Origin: JAAYAN01 sp964437215
GTDB taxonomy: Bacteria > Bacteroidota > Ignavibacteria > Ignavibacteriales > Melioribacteraceae
Assembly (NCBI GenBank): GCA_964437215.1
Contig: CAYTFZ010000002.1
Coordinates: 26,190 to 90,189, forward strand
Length of the DNA stretch: 64,000 nucleotides
Direction of reading: 5' to 3'
Shown here: positions 37,305 to 47,600 of the stretch, piece after piece
How positions within the stretch are numbered: the stretch's first letter is position 1
Layout of the letters: each line of letters starts with the position of its first letter
Made by a program: the position numbers and the translations under genes
The notes under the pieces: generated by a model
Seen by the model: the letters and a program-made list of their open reading frames with translations, nothing else
Database searches by the model: none
What the model was told of the DNA's origin: nothing

Positions 37305-38054
37305 GTGGATCAGTCAGAAAATAAAACTTTAAAAGATGACCGGGAAGCGGAAATGCCGTTTCTCGATCATCTGGAAGAGTTAAGATGGCGGATCATATTT
37401 TCAATTATTGGAATTGCTGCAGGAACAATACTATCGTGGATATTTATAGATTACATTATCGAAGATATTCTGCTTTACCCCGCATTAAAACATTCAATTA
37501 AACTTCAAAATATTCAACCTTTCGGACAATTAGTATTGTATTTCAAGGTTGCAATTATTATTGGAATAATTATAAGTATACCAAATATTTTCTATCAGGT
37601 ATGGAAATTCATTTCCCCGGCTTTAAAGGAAAACGAGAAAAAATATATTTCTTCAATAGTTTTATTTTCATCAATCTGTTTTTTAGCAGGAATAATGTTT
37701 GCATATTATATTATGCTTCCTTTTACATTGAAATTTATTAATGTATTTGGCACAGATTCGGTTGAAAACAATTTCTCGCTTGATTTATATTTTGATATAA
37801 TATTGAGCATAATGCTTGCTGCCGGAGTGGTTTTTGAACTTCCGATGCTTTCATTTTTCCTGTCTAAAATCGGAATATTAAAACCGGAATTTATGAGGAA
37901 ATTCAGAAGACATTCAATAGTATTTATTCTTGTTATTGCTGCTTTTTTAACTCCCGGAACAGATCCGGTTGCACAGATTCTTTTAGCAATTCCTTTGTTA
38001 ATATTATATGAAATAAGTATTTTTGTATCGAAATATTCGCAGAAAAAAAATTGA
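37305..38054 (+). CDS. tatC: Sec-independent translocase TatC
   Basis: Core receptor subunit of the twin-arginine export system. 249 aa with six hydrophobic spans and the N-terminal signature MPFLDHLEELRWR. Start GTG at 37305 without a strong ribosome binding site. Its TGA overlaps the next start (TTGA). The only other tat gene in the window, tatA, is 20 kb away on the other strand. Confidence 0.95.
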   Translation: MDQSENKTLKDDREAEMPFLDHLEELRWRIIFSIIGIAAGTILSWIFIDYIIEDILLYPALKHSIKLQNIQPFGQLVLYFKVAIIIGIIISIPNIFYQVWKFISPALKENEKKYISSIVLFSSICFLAGIMFAYYIMLPFTLKFINVFGTDSVENNFSLDLYFDIILSIMLAAGVVFELPMLSFFLSKIGILKPEFMRKFRRHSIVFILVIAAFLTPGTDPVAQILLAIPLLILYEISIFVSKYSQKKN

Positions 38055-39031
38055 TAACAGATAAATTAACAAAGATAAGCAAGCCCATAGAAAATGAACT
38101 AAAGCAGTTTTCGTTGTTATTCCGAGAAACAATGAAAACCAAAGTTGCATTAGTGAATTTGATTACAGGATATATATTAAAGCAAAAGGGGAAAAAAATA
38201 CGTCCAACTCTGGTACTTCTTTCAGCAAAAATTGCTGGTAAAGTGAACGAAAGATCTTACAGAGGTGCTATTCTTGTTGAGCTTTTGCATACAGCAACAT
38301 TGGTTCACGATGATGTTGTCGACTCATCGGAGGAAAGAAGAGGCTTTCCTTCAATAAATGCAGTTTGGAAAAATAAAATTGCTGTTTTAATTGGAGATTA
38401 TCTGTTATCGCGCGGACTTCTTTTATCTGTTGATAATAACGATACTGACTTTTTACAGGTTATGACACGAACTGTAAAAAGGATGTCGGAAGGCGAACTT
38501 TTACAAATAAGCAAAACACGCAAGCTTAATATCGATGAAGAAACGTATTTCAGGATTATTTCAGATAAAACCGCATCCTTACTGTCTACTTGCTGCGAAA
38601 TAGGGGCTTTGAGTGCAGGTGATGACATGAAAATCAGAAATTCACTTAAAAATTATGGAGAAAATCTTGGCATAGCGTTCCAGATAAAAGATGATATACT
38701 TGACTTTAACGGGAAAAATGGATTTTTAGGAAAACCACTTGGCGGCGATGTAAAAGAAAAAAAAATAACTTTACCTTTGATTTATGCTTTGAATAAAAGC
38801 GACAAAGCAGAAAGAAAAAAAATTATTCATCTCATTAAAAATGGTAAAAAGAAAGAAAATCTAAAAAAAGTTGTTGATATTGTAAACTTTAGCGGCGGTA
38901 TTGAATATGCAGAAAAAGTAGCAAATGATTATATTAATAGAGCAAAAAATGAGCTTGCTATTTTTCCTGATTCGGAAATCAAAAAATCGCTTAATGATCT
39001 TTTAGACTTTGTTGTAAACAGGACAAAATAA
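38051..39031 (+). CDS. polyprenyl diphosphate synthase
   Basis: Trans-prenyltransferase that elongates isoprenoid diphosphates, likely for the quinone side chain. 326 aa with the two aspartate-rich motifs: D87-D88-x2-D91 in VHDDVVDSSEERRG and KDDILDF near residue 216. TTG start overlapping the tatC stop by four bases. Chain length (octa-, hepta-) cannot be read reliably. Confidence 0.92.
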   Translation: MITDKLTKISKPIENELKQFSLLFRETMKTKVALVNLITGYILKQKGKKIRPTLVLLSAKIAGKVNERSYRGAILVELLHTATLVHDDVVDSSEERRGFPSINAVWKNKIAVLIGDYLLSRGLLLSVDNNDTDFLQVMTRTVKRMSEGELLQISKTRKLNIDEETYFRIISDKTASLLSTCCEIGALSAGDDMKIRNSLKNYGENLGIAFQIKDDILDFNGKNGFLGKPLGGDVKEKKITLPLIYALNKSDKAERKKIIHLIKNGKKKENLKKVVDIVNFSGGIEYAEKVANDYINRAKNELAIFPDSEIKKSLNDLLDFVVNRTK

Positions 39032-39034
39032 TTT

Positions 39035-39397
39035 ATGATTATTTTCAGCATAAGCAAAAGAATTAAAAACTTTTTTAAGGTTATTGTACAAAAAAAGCAG
39101 CCTTCCGAAAATATTTATATAATAAAAGATGATAAATATCTTGCTGATATTCCAAATAAAAACGGATATTACAGATTTTTTTATCCAAATGGAAATGTTA
39201 AAGCCGAATGCCACTATATAAGTGATAGACTTGAAGGAATTTCTAATTTTTATTATCCCTCCGGTAAAATTGAACGCAAAGAAAATTATCGAAAAGGGGT
39301 GCTGGACGGACTATCATTTTACTACTCCGAAACTGGCGGAAAAAAAAGCGAAGTCTATTATTTGGATGGATTAGTTAAGTCGCGCAAGGATTTTTAA
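39035..39397 (+). CDS. MORN-repeat protein (YwqK-like)
   Basis: 120-aa protein with at least three MORN_2 type repeats (GYYRFFYPNGNVKAECHY, LEGISNFYYPSGKIERKENY, LDGLSFYYSETGGKKSEVYY). No signal peptide. It follows the polyprenyl synthase by 3 bases. Database entries of this kind are often called YwqK-type antitoxins, but no toxin gene is adjacent, so no such function is claimed. Confidence 0.7.
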   Translation: MIIFSISKRIKNFFKVIVQKKQPSENIYIIKDDKYLADIPNKNGYYRFFYPNGNVKAECHYISDRLEGISNFYYPSGKIERKENYRKGVLDGLSFYYSETGGKKSEVYYLDGLVKSRKDF

Positions 39398-39745
39398 TAA
39401 AGGAAGCTACGATATTAAAAAGTATTTATCATTTCTGAAACGGGTTATTTTATAATTTAGTGTATTACAGAAGTAAGTGATTATTTATAAAACGAATGAA
39501 TAATTATTTTTGTATTTTGATTGAAATGATGTTAATAACAGAAACGTTTAAACTTATTTATAAAGAGATACTAACTGACCTAACTGAAAATTGAACTGCA
39601 CTATTATTCGCTGTTTGCCATAAAAGTGTAAATTTAAAGGATTATTTTCATCCTATTTCTTAAATTACGATTTATAAAAACACAAAAAAATGGATAAGTT
39701 ATTTTCTATTTAGAAGTTATCCTGAATTAAACTTTAAGGTTAATA
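39398..39745. other. AT-rich intergenic region before thyA
   Basis: About 350 bases without a gene. It contains one TATTTTTG (39505-39512), but no matching -33 box. No hairpin with T-run or RNA was recognised. Confidence 0.5.
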
Positions 39746-40060
39746 ATGAAACAATATCTNNNNNNNNNNNNNNNNNNNNNNNNNNNNNNNNNNNNNNNNN
39801 NNNNNNNNNNNNNNNNNNNNNNNNNNNNNNNNNNNNNNNNNNNNNNNNNNNNNNNNNNNCATATTTATTGTGCTGATAAAGGTTCTCCGATGGAAAAATA
39901 TGACCACATTGAAGGATTAAAAGAGCAGCTTAAACGTGAACCGCTGGAACTTCCGAAACTTGTTATTGCTAAAAAACCAATTGATACACTTACTTTTGAA
40001 GATTTTGAACTTATCGGATACAAGCATCTGGAAGCAATTAAATTTGAAGTTGCAGTTTGA
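39746..40060 (+). CDS. thyA: thymidylate synthase, interrupted by an assembly gap
   Basis: Makes dTMP from dUMP using methylene-THF. Left of the N run only MKQYL (39746-39759) is visible, the usual ThyA start. Right of it the last 66 residues are ThyA C-terminus: HIY, DHIEGLKEQLKREPLELPKLVI, FEDFELIGYKHLEAIKFEVAV. With a usual length near 264 aa, about 190 residues are missing, so the true gap is probably near 580 bases, not 100. That the frame is kept across the N is accidental. folA follows. Confidence 0.92.
   Translation: MKQYXXXXXXXXXXXXXXXXXXXXXXXXXXXXXXXXXXHIYCADKGSPMEKYDHIEGLKEQLKREPLELPKLVIAKKPIDTLTFEDFELIGYKHLEAIKFEVAV
39760..39859. other. assembly gap of 100 N inside thyA
   Basis: Exactly 100 N. 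Unlike the other two gaps, the flanks share no sequence, so real sequence is missing here, including most of the thyA catalytic domain. Confidence 0.97.
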
Positions 40061-40080
40061 CAACTGTAAACGGTGGTAAT

Positions 40081-40557
40081 TTGAAAATAATAATAATTGC
40101 AGCTGTATCGGCAAATTTTGTTATCGGCAACGATGAAAAAATTCCATGGCATTCATCCGAAGATTTTAAGCATTTTAAAAAAACCACATTAGGTTTTCCT
40201 TTAATTATGGGCAGAAAAACATTCGAATCTATCGGTAAACCGCTTCCCGGAAGAGAGACTTTGATAATCAGCAGTAATAATAATTACAGAGTACCCGAAA
40301 ATGTAAAAGTATTTCCGACAATAATAAACGCTTTAGATTATTGCAGAAGTAAAAAATCTGAAAAAGTTTTTATTTGCGGAGGCGGAACAATATATAAAAA
40401 TTCAATGAACCTTGCAGATGAACTTTTAATAACTGAGATGAAATTTAATGCTGAAGGGAATATATATTTCCCAAAAATAAATAAGGACATTTGGAATGTT
40501 CAAGAAGTTCTTGCTGATAATGAAGAATTTAAAATAGTTAATTACAAAAAAAAATGA
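40081..40557 (+). CDS. folA: dihydrofolate reductase
   Basis: Regenerates THF from the DHF made by ThyA. 158 aa from TTG 40081 (behind GGTGG); a longer start at TTG 40057 overlaps the thyA stop. Motifs: IIAAVSANFVIGND, catalytic D28 in WHSSEDFKHFK, MGRKTFESIGKPLPGR and the cofactor-binding VFICGGGTIYKN. Overlaps mutL by four bases (ATGA). Confidence 0.95.
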   Translation: MKIIIIAAVSANFVIGNDEKIPWHSSEDFKHFKKTTLGFPLIMGRKTFESIGKPLPGRETLIISSNNNYRVPENVKVFPTIINALDYCRSKKSEKVFICGGGTIYKNSMNLADELLITEMKFNAEGNIYFPKINKDIWNVQEVLADNEEFKIVNYKKK

Positions 40558-42374
40558 ATAAAATAAAACTTCTGCCGGAGCAGATATCAAATAAAATTGC
40601 TGCCGGTGAGGTAGTGCAGCGTCCTGAATCGGTGGTTAAGGAATTACTTGAAAATGCAATTGATTCCGGCGCAGATAAAATAGAATTAGTGATTAAACAA
40701 GCCGGAAAAACGCTTATTCAGGTAAACGACAACGGTTGCGGAATGAGTCAGGATGATGCAGTCCTTTGTATTCAAAGGCACGCGACAAGTAAAATTACTG
40801 AAGCTGAGGATTTAGAAAAAATTTCTACTTACGGATTTAGAGGTGAAGCGCTAAGTTCGGTTGCTGCAGTAAGCCTTCTTGAAATACGAACTGAATTAGC
40901 GGATGAGGAAATAGGTACATTTATAAAGATTGATGGCGGTCAGGAATTGTTATGTGAAAAAGGTTCATTTGCTAAAGGAACTTCTGTATCTGTAAAAAAT
41001 CTTTTTTATAACACGCCTGCGCGCCGTAACTTTTTAAAATCAAATTCTACAGAACTTAAGCATATAGTAGAAACATTCAAGAATGCTGCGTTATCGCACC
41101 CGGAAATTGAATTTCAGTTTTACAATGACGACGATTTGATTTTTTCACTTAATAAAAGTGATCTCCGGAATAGACTTTCGGATCTTTTCGGTGAAGAGAT
41201 AATTGCAGAAACAATTCCTGTTTACGAACCGACCGATTACATTTCAATTTCCGGATTTATTGCAAAACCAATATATTCTGGTAAAAACAGGGGTGATCAA
41301 AGACTTTTTATAAATAACCGATTTGTAAACTCGCGGATAATTAATCATGCGGTTTTTTCATCTTACGATGAAATGATTAATAAGGGCGATTATCCATTTT
41401 ATATTCTATTCTTAAAATTAGATCAGTCAAAAATTGATATTAATGTACACCCTCAGAAACTTGAAGTAAAATTTGACGACGAAAAGGGAATTTATTCTAT
41501 TGTAAAAGCAGTTATACGAAAAAGTCTGGGAAGTTACGATCTTATTCCTTCAATTAAATTTAATAGTACGGGTGATGGATTATCCTTTGCCGACAGCAGG
41601 AATGCGGAAATAAAAAGAGATAATATCAACCCTTATAAAGGAAAAAGCGTTTTTCAGGATGAAGAAATAGATAAGATTTTTGCATCTATAAATACCGAAA
41701 TTAAAAACAACGTTCCTGTAACAGAATCTCCATTCGGGTTTTCGCCGAAAGGGGAGATTTATCATTCGCAAAAACGCGATTTGGATAATGAAATTGAAGA
41801 CGAAAATGATGAACCGGTTTTCTTTCTATTACACAAAAAATATATCCTATCGCAGATAAAAAGCGGATTAATGATAATAGATGCGCATGTTGCCCACGAA
41901 AGAATTTTGTATGAAAAGGCGTTACAATCTTTTTCCAGAAATATGCCTTTTTCGCAGCAGCTTTTATTTGCGCAGGATTTGCAGTTAGATCCTGCTGATT
42001 ACGAACTTGTAAAAGAGCTTGAAGGATATTTATTCAGTCTTGGTTTCGAACTGAAGCTTCAGCCGAAAAATAAAGTAAAAATATTAGGTGTTCCCCCGGA
42101 TGTTAAAGTAGGGTTTGAAACTGAACTTTTAAAAGATATACTATTTGAATACAGAAACTACTCTCTGAATGATAATACACAGATAGTTGAAAATCTTGCA
42201 AAATCATTTGCCTGTAAGGCCGCAATTAAGGCCGGTTACAGATTAACAGATAAAGAAATGCGTTTACTTGTCGATCAGCTTTTTGCAACTTCGCGTCCTA
42301 ATGTATGTCCTCATGGCAGACCGATTGTAATAAGAATTCAATTGGATGAATTTGATAAGAGATTTGGAAGATAA
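40554..42374 (+). CDS. mutL: DNA mismatch repair protein MutL
   Basis: GHKL ATPase that couples mismatch recognition to strand nicking. 606 aa. N-terminal ATPase motifs ELLENAIDSGA, DNGCGM and GFRGEALSSVAAVS; C-terminal dimerisation domain with SFACKAAIKAG, CPHGRP and the final FDKRFGR, as in endonuclease-type MutL. The main metal motif reads D443-AHVAHERILY-E454 where the family consensus has DQHA, so Q is replaced by A. Start overlaps folA. Confidence 0.95.
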   Translation: MNKIKLLPEQISNKIAAGEVVQRPESVVKELLENAIDSGADKIELVIKQAGKTLIQVNDNGCGMSQDDAVLCIQRHATSKITEAEDLEKISTYGFRGEALSSVAAVSLLEIRTELADEEIGTFIKIDGGQELLCEKGSFAKGTSVSVKNLFYNTPARRNFLKSNSTELKHIVETFKNAALSHPEIEFQFYNDDDLIFSLNKSDLRNRLSDLFGEEIIAETIPVYEPTDYISISGFIAKPIYSGKNRGDQRLFINNRFVNSRIINHAVFSSYDEMINKGDYPFYILFLKLDQSKIDINVHPQKLEVKFDDEKGIYSIVKAVIRKSLGSYDLIPSIKFNSTGDGLSFADSRNAEIKRDNINPYKGKSVFQDEEIDKIFASINTEIKNNVPVTESPFGFSPKGEIYHSQKRDLDNEIEDENDEPVFFLLHKKYILSQIKSGLMIIDAHVAHERILYEKALQSFSRNMPFSQQLLFAQDLQLDPADYELVKELEGYLFSLGFELKLQPKNKVKILGVPPDVKVGFETELLKDILFEYRNYSLNDNTQIVENLAKSFACKAAIKAGYRLTDKEMRLLVDQLFATSRPNVCPHGRPIVIRIQLDEFDKRFGR

Positions 42375-42408
42375 TTCTATGATGCTTATTTTTAGCCGTT
42401 AAATCTTA

Positions 42409-43290
42409 TTGTGTGAAAAAAAATTGAAAATCAAAGAATATTTTAAGCTTCTGAGGGTTGTTCATTGGATAAAAAACTTGTTTGTTTTTGTTCCTCTTTT
42501 ATACTCAAAAAATCTATTTAATCAGGAATTATTTACTCTATCCTTAAGAGGTGTATTTGCTTTCAGTTTTTTAGCAAGTACTATCTACATTATAAATGAT
42601 ATTCTGGATGCGGATTTCGACAGACAGCATCCTCACAAAAAAGATAGGCCAATTGCTAAAGGCACCGTTAAAATTAAAGAAGCAGTTTCTATAATGTTTT
42701 TGCTTTCTGCCGGAATTATTTTACTTGTAACTGGTACCGGCTGGCAATTTCCTGCGGTTTTATTTGCATACTTCATAATAAACACGCTTTATTCTTTTAA
42801 ATTCAAAAACATTGCTATTATTGATATTTTATGTATTGCTTCGGGATTTACGCTCAGGATAGTTGGAGGAGCATTTCTTATAAATGTAAGTATTTCAAGC
42901 TGGCTTGTTTTAACGACTCTTTTTATTTCGCTTTTTCTGGCAATAATGAAACGCCGTTCGGAAATATTGAATATATCACATTTTACGTCTACACGTATTG
43001 TTCTGAAGGAATATACTGAAGGATACCTCAATGTGCTGTCTACAATTTCGGCCACGGCTGTTATTGTCTGTTATGCGCTATATACTGTTTCCGAAAAAAC
43101 TATTGATTTTTTCCAGACGGAAAATCTTGTTTATACGATGATATTTGTAATTTATGGAATTTTTCGTTTTATGTATCTGATAATTGTTAAAAAAAGAGAT
43201 GAAAATGTTGCAGAATTGATCTTAATGGATAAGTCGCTCCTTATTAATATAGGATTGTATATAATATTTACTGCAATAATAATTTATTAG
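42409..43290 (+). CDS. UbiA-family prenyltransferase, DPPR synthase type
   Basis: Membrane prenyltransferase, 293 aa, about eight hydrophobic spans. LRVVHWIKNLFVFVPLLYS and the aspartate motif NDILDADFDRQHPHKKDRPIA match the decaprenyl-phosphate phosphoribosyltransferase group (as in mycobacterial Rv3806c), which makes a precursor of arabinose-type lipid donors. Start TTG 42409 or TTG 42424; no clear ribosome binding site. The acceptor is inferred from family resemblance. Confidence 0.8.
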   Translation: MCEKKLKIKEYFKLLRVVHWIKNLFVFVPLLYSKNLFNQELFTLSLRGVFAFSFLASTIYIINDILDADFDRQHPHKKDRPIAKGTVKIKEAVSIMFLLSAGIILLVTGTGWQFPAVLFAYFIINTLYSFKFKNIAIIDILCIASGFTLRIVGGAFLINVSISSWLVLTTLFISLFLAIMKRRSEILNISHFTSTRIVLKEYTEGYLNVLSTISATAVIVCYALYTVSEKTIDFFQTENLVYTMIFVIYGIFRFMYLIIVKKRDENVAELILMDKSLLINIGLYIIFTAIIIY

Positions 43291-43299
43291 ATTTGAAAA

Positions 43300-44538
43300 A
43301 TGGAAAGCGATTTAATCATACTTCTTATACTATTACTTTTAAGCGCTTTTTTTTCGGCAAGCGAACTTGCTTTTATTGTTGCAAATAAATTAAAAATTGA
43401 ATTACGGGCAAGAAAAAACAATTTATCGGCTAAACAAGCATTTTATTTTAATCAGAATCCACAGATGTTTTTTTCGACAATATTAATTGCTAATAATATT
43501 GCAAACATTGCCTTCTCATCAATATTTGCGGTCTTTGTTGTTGAATTATTTAATCTCGATGAAATTTATATCTTGTTGATTTCTACAACTATATTACTTT
43601 TATTTGGCGAACTTCTTCCAAAATATTTTGCACGCGAATATGCAGATTTTGTAATACTTATATTTGCCCCGATTATCAGGGTAATTAATTACATCATTTA
43701 TCCTTTTGTAAAAATTATTTCATCTATTTCCTCATTTTTTACAAAATCTGTTAACATAAATGAGGAAAATAATCAATTCTTGTATAGCAAGGAAGAATTT
43801 CAGAAATTGGTTCTGGAAAGTGAAGCAGCCGGAAAAGTTGATAAAAATAATTCGGAAATTCTTCACAAAGTATTTGAGCTTGGCGAGCAGAAAATTTATG
43901 AGGCTATTTCGCCAAGGACTGAGATTGTAGGTGTAGAGATAAATTCAAGCATCGATGAAGTAATAAATAAATTTGTTCAGTCGAGTTATTCTAAACTTCC
44001 TGTTTACGAAGAAAATCTGGATAATATTAAAGGAGTTGTTTTGGCATACGATCTTTTTGAAAGTCCGCAAAACCTTAGGAGTATAATGCGGGAAGTAATA
44101 TTTGTACCTGATACAAAAAAAAGTTTGGATATGCTTAATGAATTCCTGCAAAAACATGCATCTATTGCCATAGTTGTTGACGAGTTTGGCGGTACTGCAG
44201 GCATAATTACTTTAGAAGATATTATGGAAGAACTTTTTGGGGAGATACGCGATGAGTATGATGTTGATGAAAATGTATGTAAAAAAATAGATGAAGATAT
44301 ATTTATTTTCAGTGCAAAAATTGAGACAGATTACATAAATGAACAATATAATTTAGGTGTTCCCGAAGGAGATTACGAAACGATCGGTGGATACATAACT
44401 ACAAAAATAGGGCGCATTCCGCTTCAGGGTGAAAATTTAACAATAGATAGTTTTAATATAATTATACTTCGTTCAAGTAAGACTAAAATTGATTTAATAA
44501 AATTGATTGTTGATGTTGAAAAAATCAAACCGATTTAA
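43300..44538 (+). CDS. CNNM/CorC family transporter
   Basis: 412-aa hemolysin-C/CorC type protein: N-terminal DUF21 (CNNM) membrane domain with about four spans (1-140), a pair of CBS domains (around AISPRTEIVGVEI and IAIVVDEFGGTAGIITLEDIMEELFGEI), and a C-terminal CorC_HlyC domain (about 330-405). Thought to act in magnesium or cobalt efflux. Starts 9 bases after the prenyltransferase. Confidence 0.92.
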   Translation: MESDLIILLILLLLSAFFSASELAFIVANKLKIELRARKNNLSAKQAFYFNQNPQMFFSTILIANNIANIAFSSIFAVFVVELFNLDEIYILLISTTILLLFGELLPKYFAREYADFVILIFAPIIRVINYIIYPFVKIISSISSFFTKSVNINEENNQFLYSKEEFQKLVLESEAAGKVDKNNSEILHKVFELGEQKIYEAISPRTEIVGVEINSSIDEVINKFVQSSYSKLPVYEENLDNIKGVVLAYDLFESPQNLRSIMREVIFVPDTKKSLDMLNEFLQKHASIAIVVDEFGGTAGIITLEDIMEELFGEIRDEYDVDENVCKKIDEDIFIFSAKIETDYINEQYNLGVPEGDYETIGGYITTKIGRIPLQGENLTIDSFNIIILRSSKTKIDLIKLIVDVEKIKPI

Positions 44539-44676
44539 TTTTTAATTTATTTTAGCTTTTATTGTTGTTAACAAAAAAGTGGGTTATGACAAAAAAGTTT
44601 TTTTTATTACTAAAATTAAACTCATTTATTTCGATTATTAGTTATCTTTTTCATAGTCCTATTTTTAATAAACAAT

Positions 44677-47600
44677 ATGATTTCAGAGAAATTAATTATT
44701 AGATACATTTATTTTTGCAGAATTATTGTCCTTTTTTATTTCATTGTAAATTTAACACTATCACAAACCGAAGATATAGAATTTGATCATCTCACCTCAG
44801 AAGATGGATTATCATTAAATACTGTAACAAAAATATTACAAGATAAAAACGGATTTATATGGTTTGGTACATATAACGGACTTAACCGATTTGATGGGTA
44901 TAGTTTTAAAATATTTCTGCAGGATAGAAATAATTCCAATAGTATTTCCAATCATTCAATTTGGGCCCTTCACGAAGACCAATTCGGTTATATTTGGATA
45001 GGTACACTAAATGGTTTAAATAGATACGATCCCAAAACTGAAAAATTTAAACAATATAAAAATGACCCAAAAGATTTTCACAGCATTTCTCACAACCAAA
45101 TTCTTTCTATCTTTGAAGATAAAGATGGTAACATTTGGGTTGGGACTTATAACGGGATTAACAGATATAACAGGGAAACAGATAATTTTACTGTTATTAA
45201 AAAAGTTAGTTCATCCCTGAATACTGATTCTTTGAATATAGTATCGTCTATTGAAGAAGATTACATAGGAAACCTTTGGTTAGGTACATGGAATGGTTTA
45301 TCCTATATGAAAAAGGATGGGCAAATTATTAAAACTTACTTTACTCAAAAGACAGGAAATAAAATCGTAAATAATCGTATGATCCGTTCACTCCTTTATG
45401 ACGATAATAATAATAATTTGTGGATTGGAACTGATGGTGAAGGCTTAATTAAATACGATCAAATCAGAGACATATTTAAAGTATATAAAACTGATTCAAA
45501 TAATCCGTTTAGTATTTCGCATAATCATATTGCGTCAATCTATAAAGATAATGAAGGAAATATGTGGATTGGTTCTTTTAACGGATTAAATAAATATAAT
45601 GAGAAATCTGAAAGCTTTTCCAGATATTATAATAATCCTTCAAAACCAAACAGTTTAGTAGATAATAGAATTTATTCAATAACTTCTGATTTAGATGGAA
45701 TAATCTGGGTAGGGACTGCTGGCGGGGTAAGCAGATTTATTTTTTCAAAAAATCCATTTCATTTTTTTTCTAATATAGATTTTATTCAAAAGAATAAACT
45801 AATGACCGACAGGATATATACAATTTATGCTGGGAAACAAGATGAATTATATATTGGTGGGTTTGATGGTTTAGAAATGATTGATTTAAAGAGTGAAAAA
45901 TTTAAAGTTATAAAAAAAGATAATAAAAACTTTGAAAGGCAAACAGAAAACTTTGTGCGTTCGGTGATAGAAAGCAAAAATGGTAAATTATGGATTGGAA
46001 CTAGTTATCATGGTCTGTTCGAATATGATCCTGAGAGCGGAAACATAAAGCAATTTATCTATGATTCCCATGATACAACTTCTATTAGCAATAATGGAAT
46101 TACATCAATTCTTGAAGATAAGAAAGGAAATATTTGGGTAGGAACTTGGTGGGGATTTAACAGATATTACAAAGAAACCGGAAAATTTAAAAGATACCTG
46201 CCAAATCCCGATAAGAAAAATACTTTTGGTCATTCGTTAATCTGGACGATTTATGAGGATAGCGAAGGTATTATATGGATTGGAACTGATGGTGGTGGAG
46301 TTAATACTTACCATCCGGGAGAGGATAAAATAACCCATTTTACTTTTGGAGGAGAAGAGAATCAGCTTAGCAACAACCGGGTATTTTGTATATATGAATC
46401 TAAAAATAAAATTATGTGGTTCGGCACTAACGATGGACTGATTGCTTATAACAGAATAAACAAAAAATATCGCGTATATAATAAAAAAATAGGTTTATCC
46501 GGGAATTTAGTTAATTCAATACTTGAAGATGATAATTCAAATATTTGGGTTGGTACAGAAAGCGGACTATCTAAAATAAATCCTCAAACTGAAGAAATAT
46601 CAGTAATATCAAAAAAGGATGGCTTGCTGGGAAGTGAATTTTCACAAAATGTTGCGGTAAAAACAAGTGACGGTTTCTTTTATTTCGGTTATAGAAAAGG
46701 TATTGTTTATTTCCATCCGGATAGTATTCATTTTAGAAAATCGAATGCTCCCATTGTTTTTACTGATTTGAAAATCTTTAATAAATCAGTTCCAATTGAA
46801 AAGGATGGAATTCTGCAACAATCTATTTTTAATACTGAAAGTTTAAGAATACCTCCTGATAATGATGTTATTACAATTGATTTTGCATTTCTATCATATT
46901 TTAATACTAAAAATCATCTGTATAAATATAAATTGGAAGGATTTGATAAAGACTGGAATAATATCGGTTCCCGAAATTCAGCTACTTATACAAATTTACC
47001 TCCAGGTGAATATAAATTTAAAGTAGCGGCAAGCATCGGTAATTTGAATGAAAAGGAAAAAATACTAAGGATAGAAATTATACCAGCTTATTATCAAACA
47101 CTTTGGTTTCGGATTATTGTAATCGGAATAATTTTATTATCGGTTATCTTATATGCAAAAATAAGAACTAAAGCAATATTGAAACAGAATAAGCTGCTGG
47201 AAAGCAAAGTAAGCGAAAGAACGAAGGACCTGGATAAGACTATTAAGGAACTTAATCAGGAAATAGCCAGCAAAGATAAATTCTTTTCAATCATTGCTCA
47301 CGATTTACGAAGTCCCTTTTTAGCATTATTAGGTTTTTCGAGGTATCTGGTTGATGAAGTAGATGATATTTCGAAAGAGGATCTTAAAGTAGTTGCCGAT
47401 AATATTCTAAAATCAGCTAAATTAACTTTTGGACTTCTTGAAAATCTGTTATATTGGGCACGTATTAAAACAGGCAGAATCAATTTTGAGCCAAATAAGA
47501 TAAGTATAAATAGCATTTTAGATGAAATGATTGAACTTTATAAAAGCAATGCTGAAAATAAAGAGATTAAACTAAAAATAACTTCTGATAATAAGATCTA

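Noticed and set aside
39035..39397. toxin-antitoxin system for the MORN protein
   Set aside because: No toxin-like gene lies beside it; the YwqK antitoxin label is a database habit, not evidence.
39746..40060. a complete 104-aa protein across the N run
   Set aside because: The frame is kept only because the placeholder and flanks happen to add up; both ends belong to a longer ThyA.
44780..46760. DNA tandem repeats in the propeller kinase
   Set aside because: They are protein-level propeller repeats with divergent DNA, not a separate DNA repeat element.
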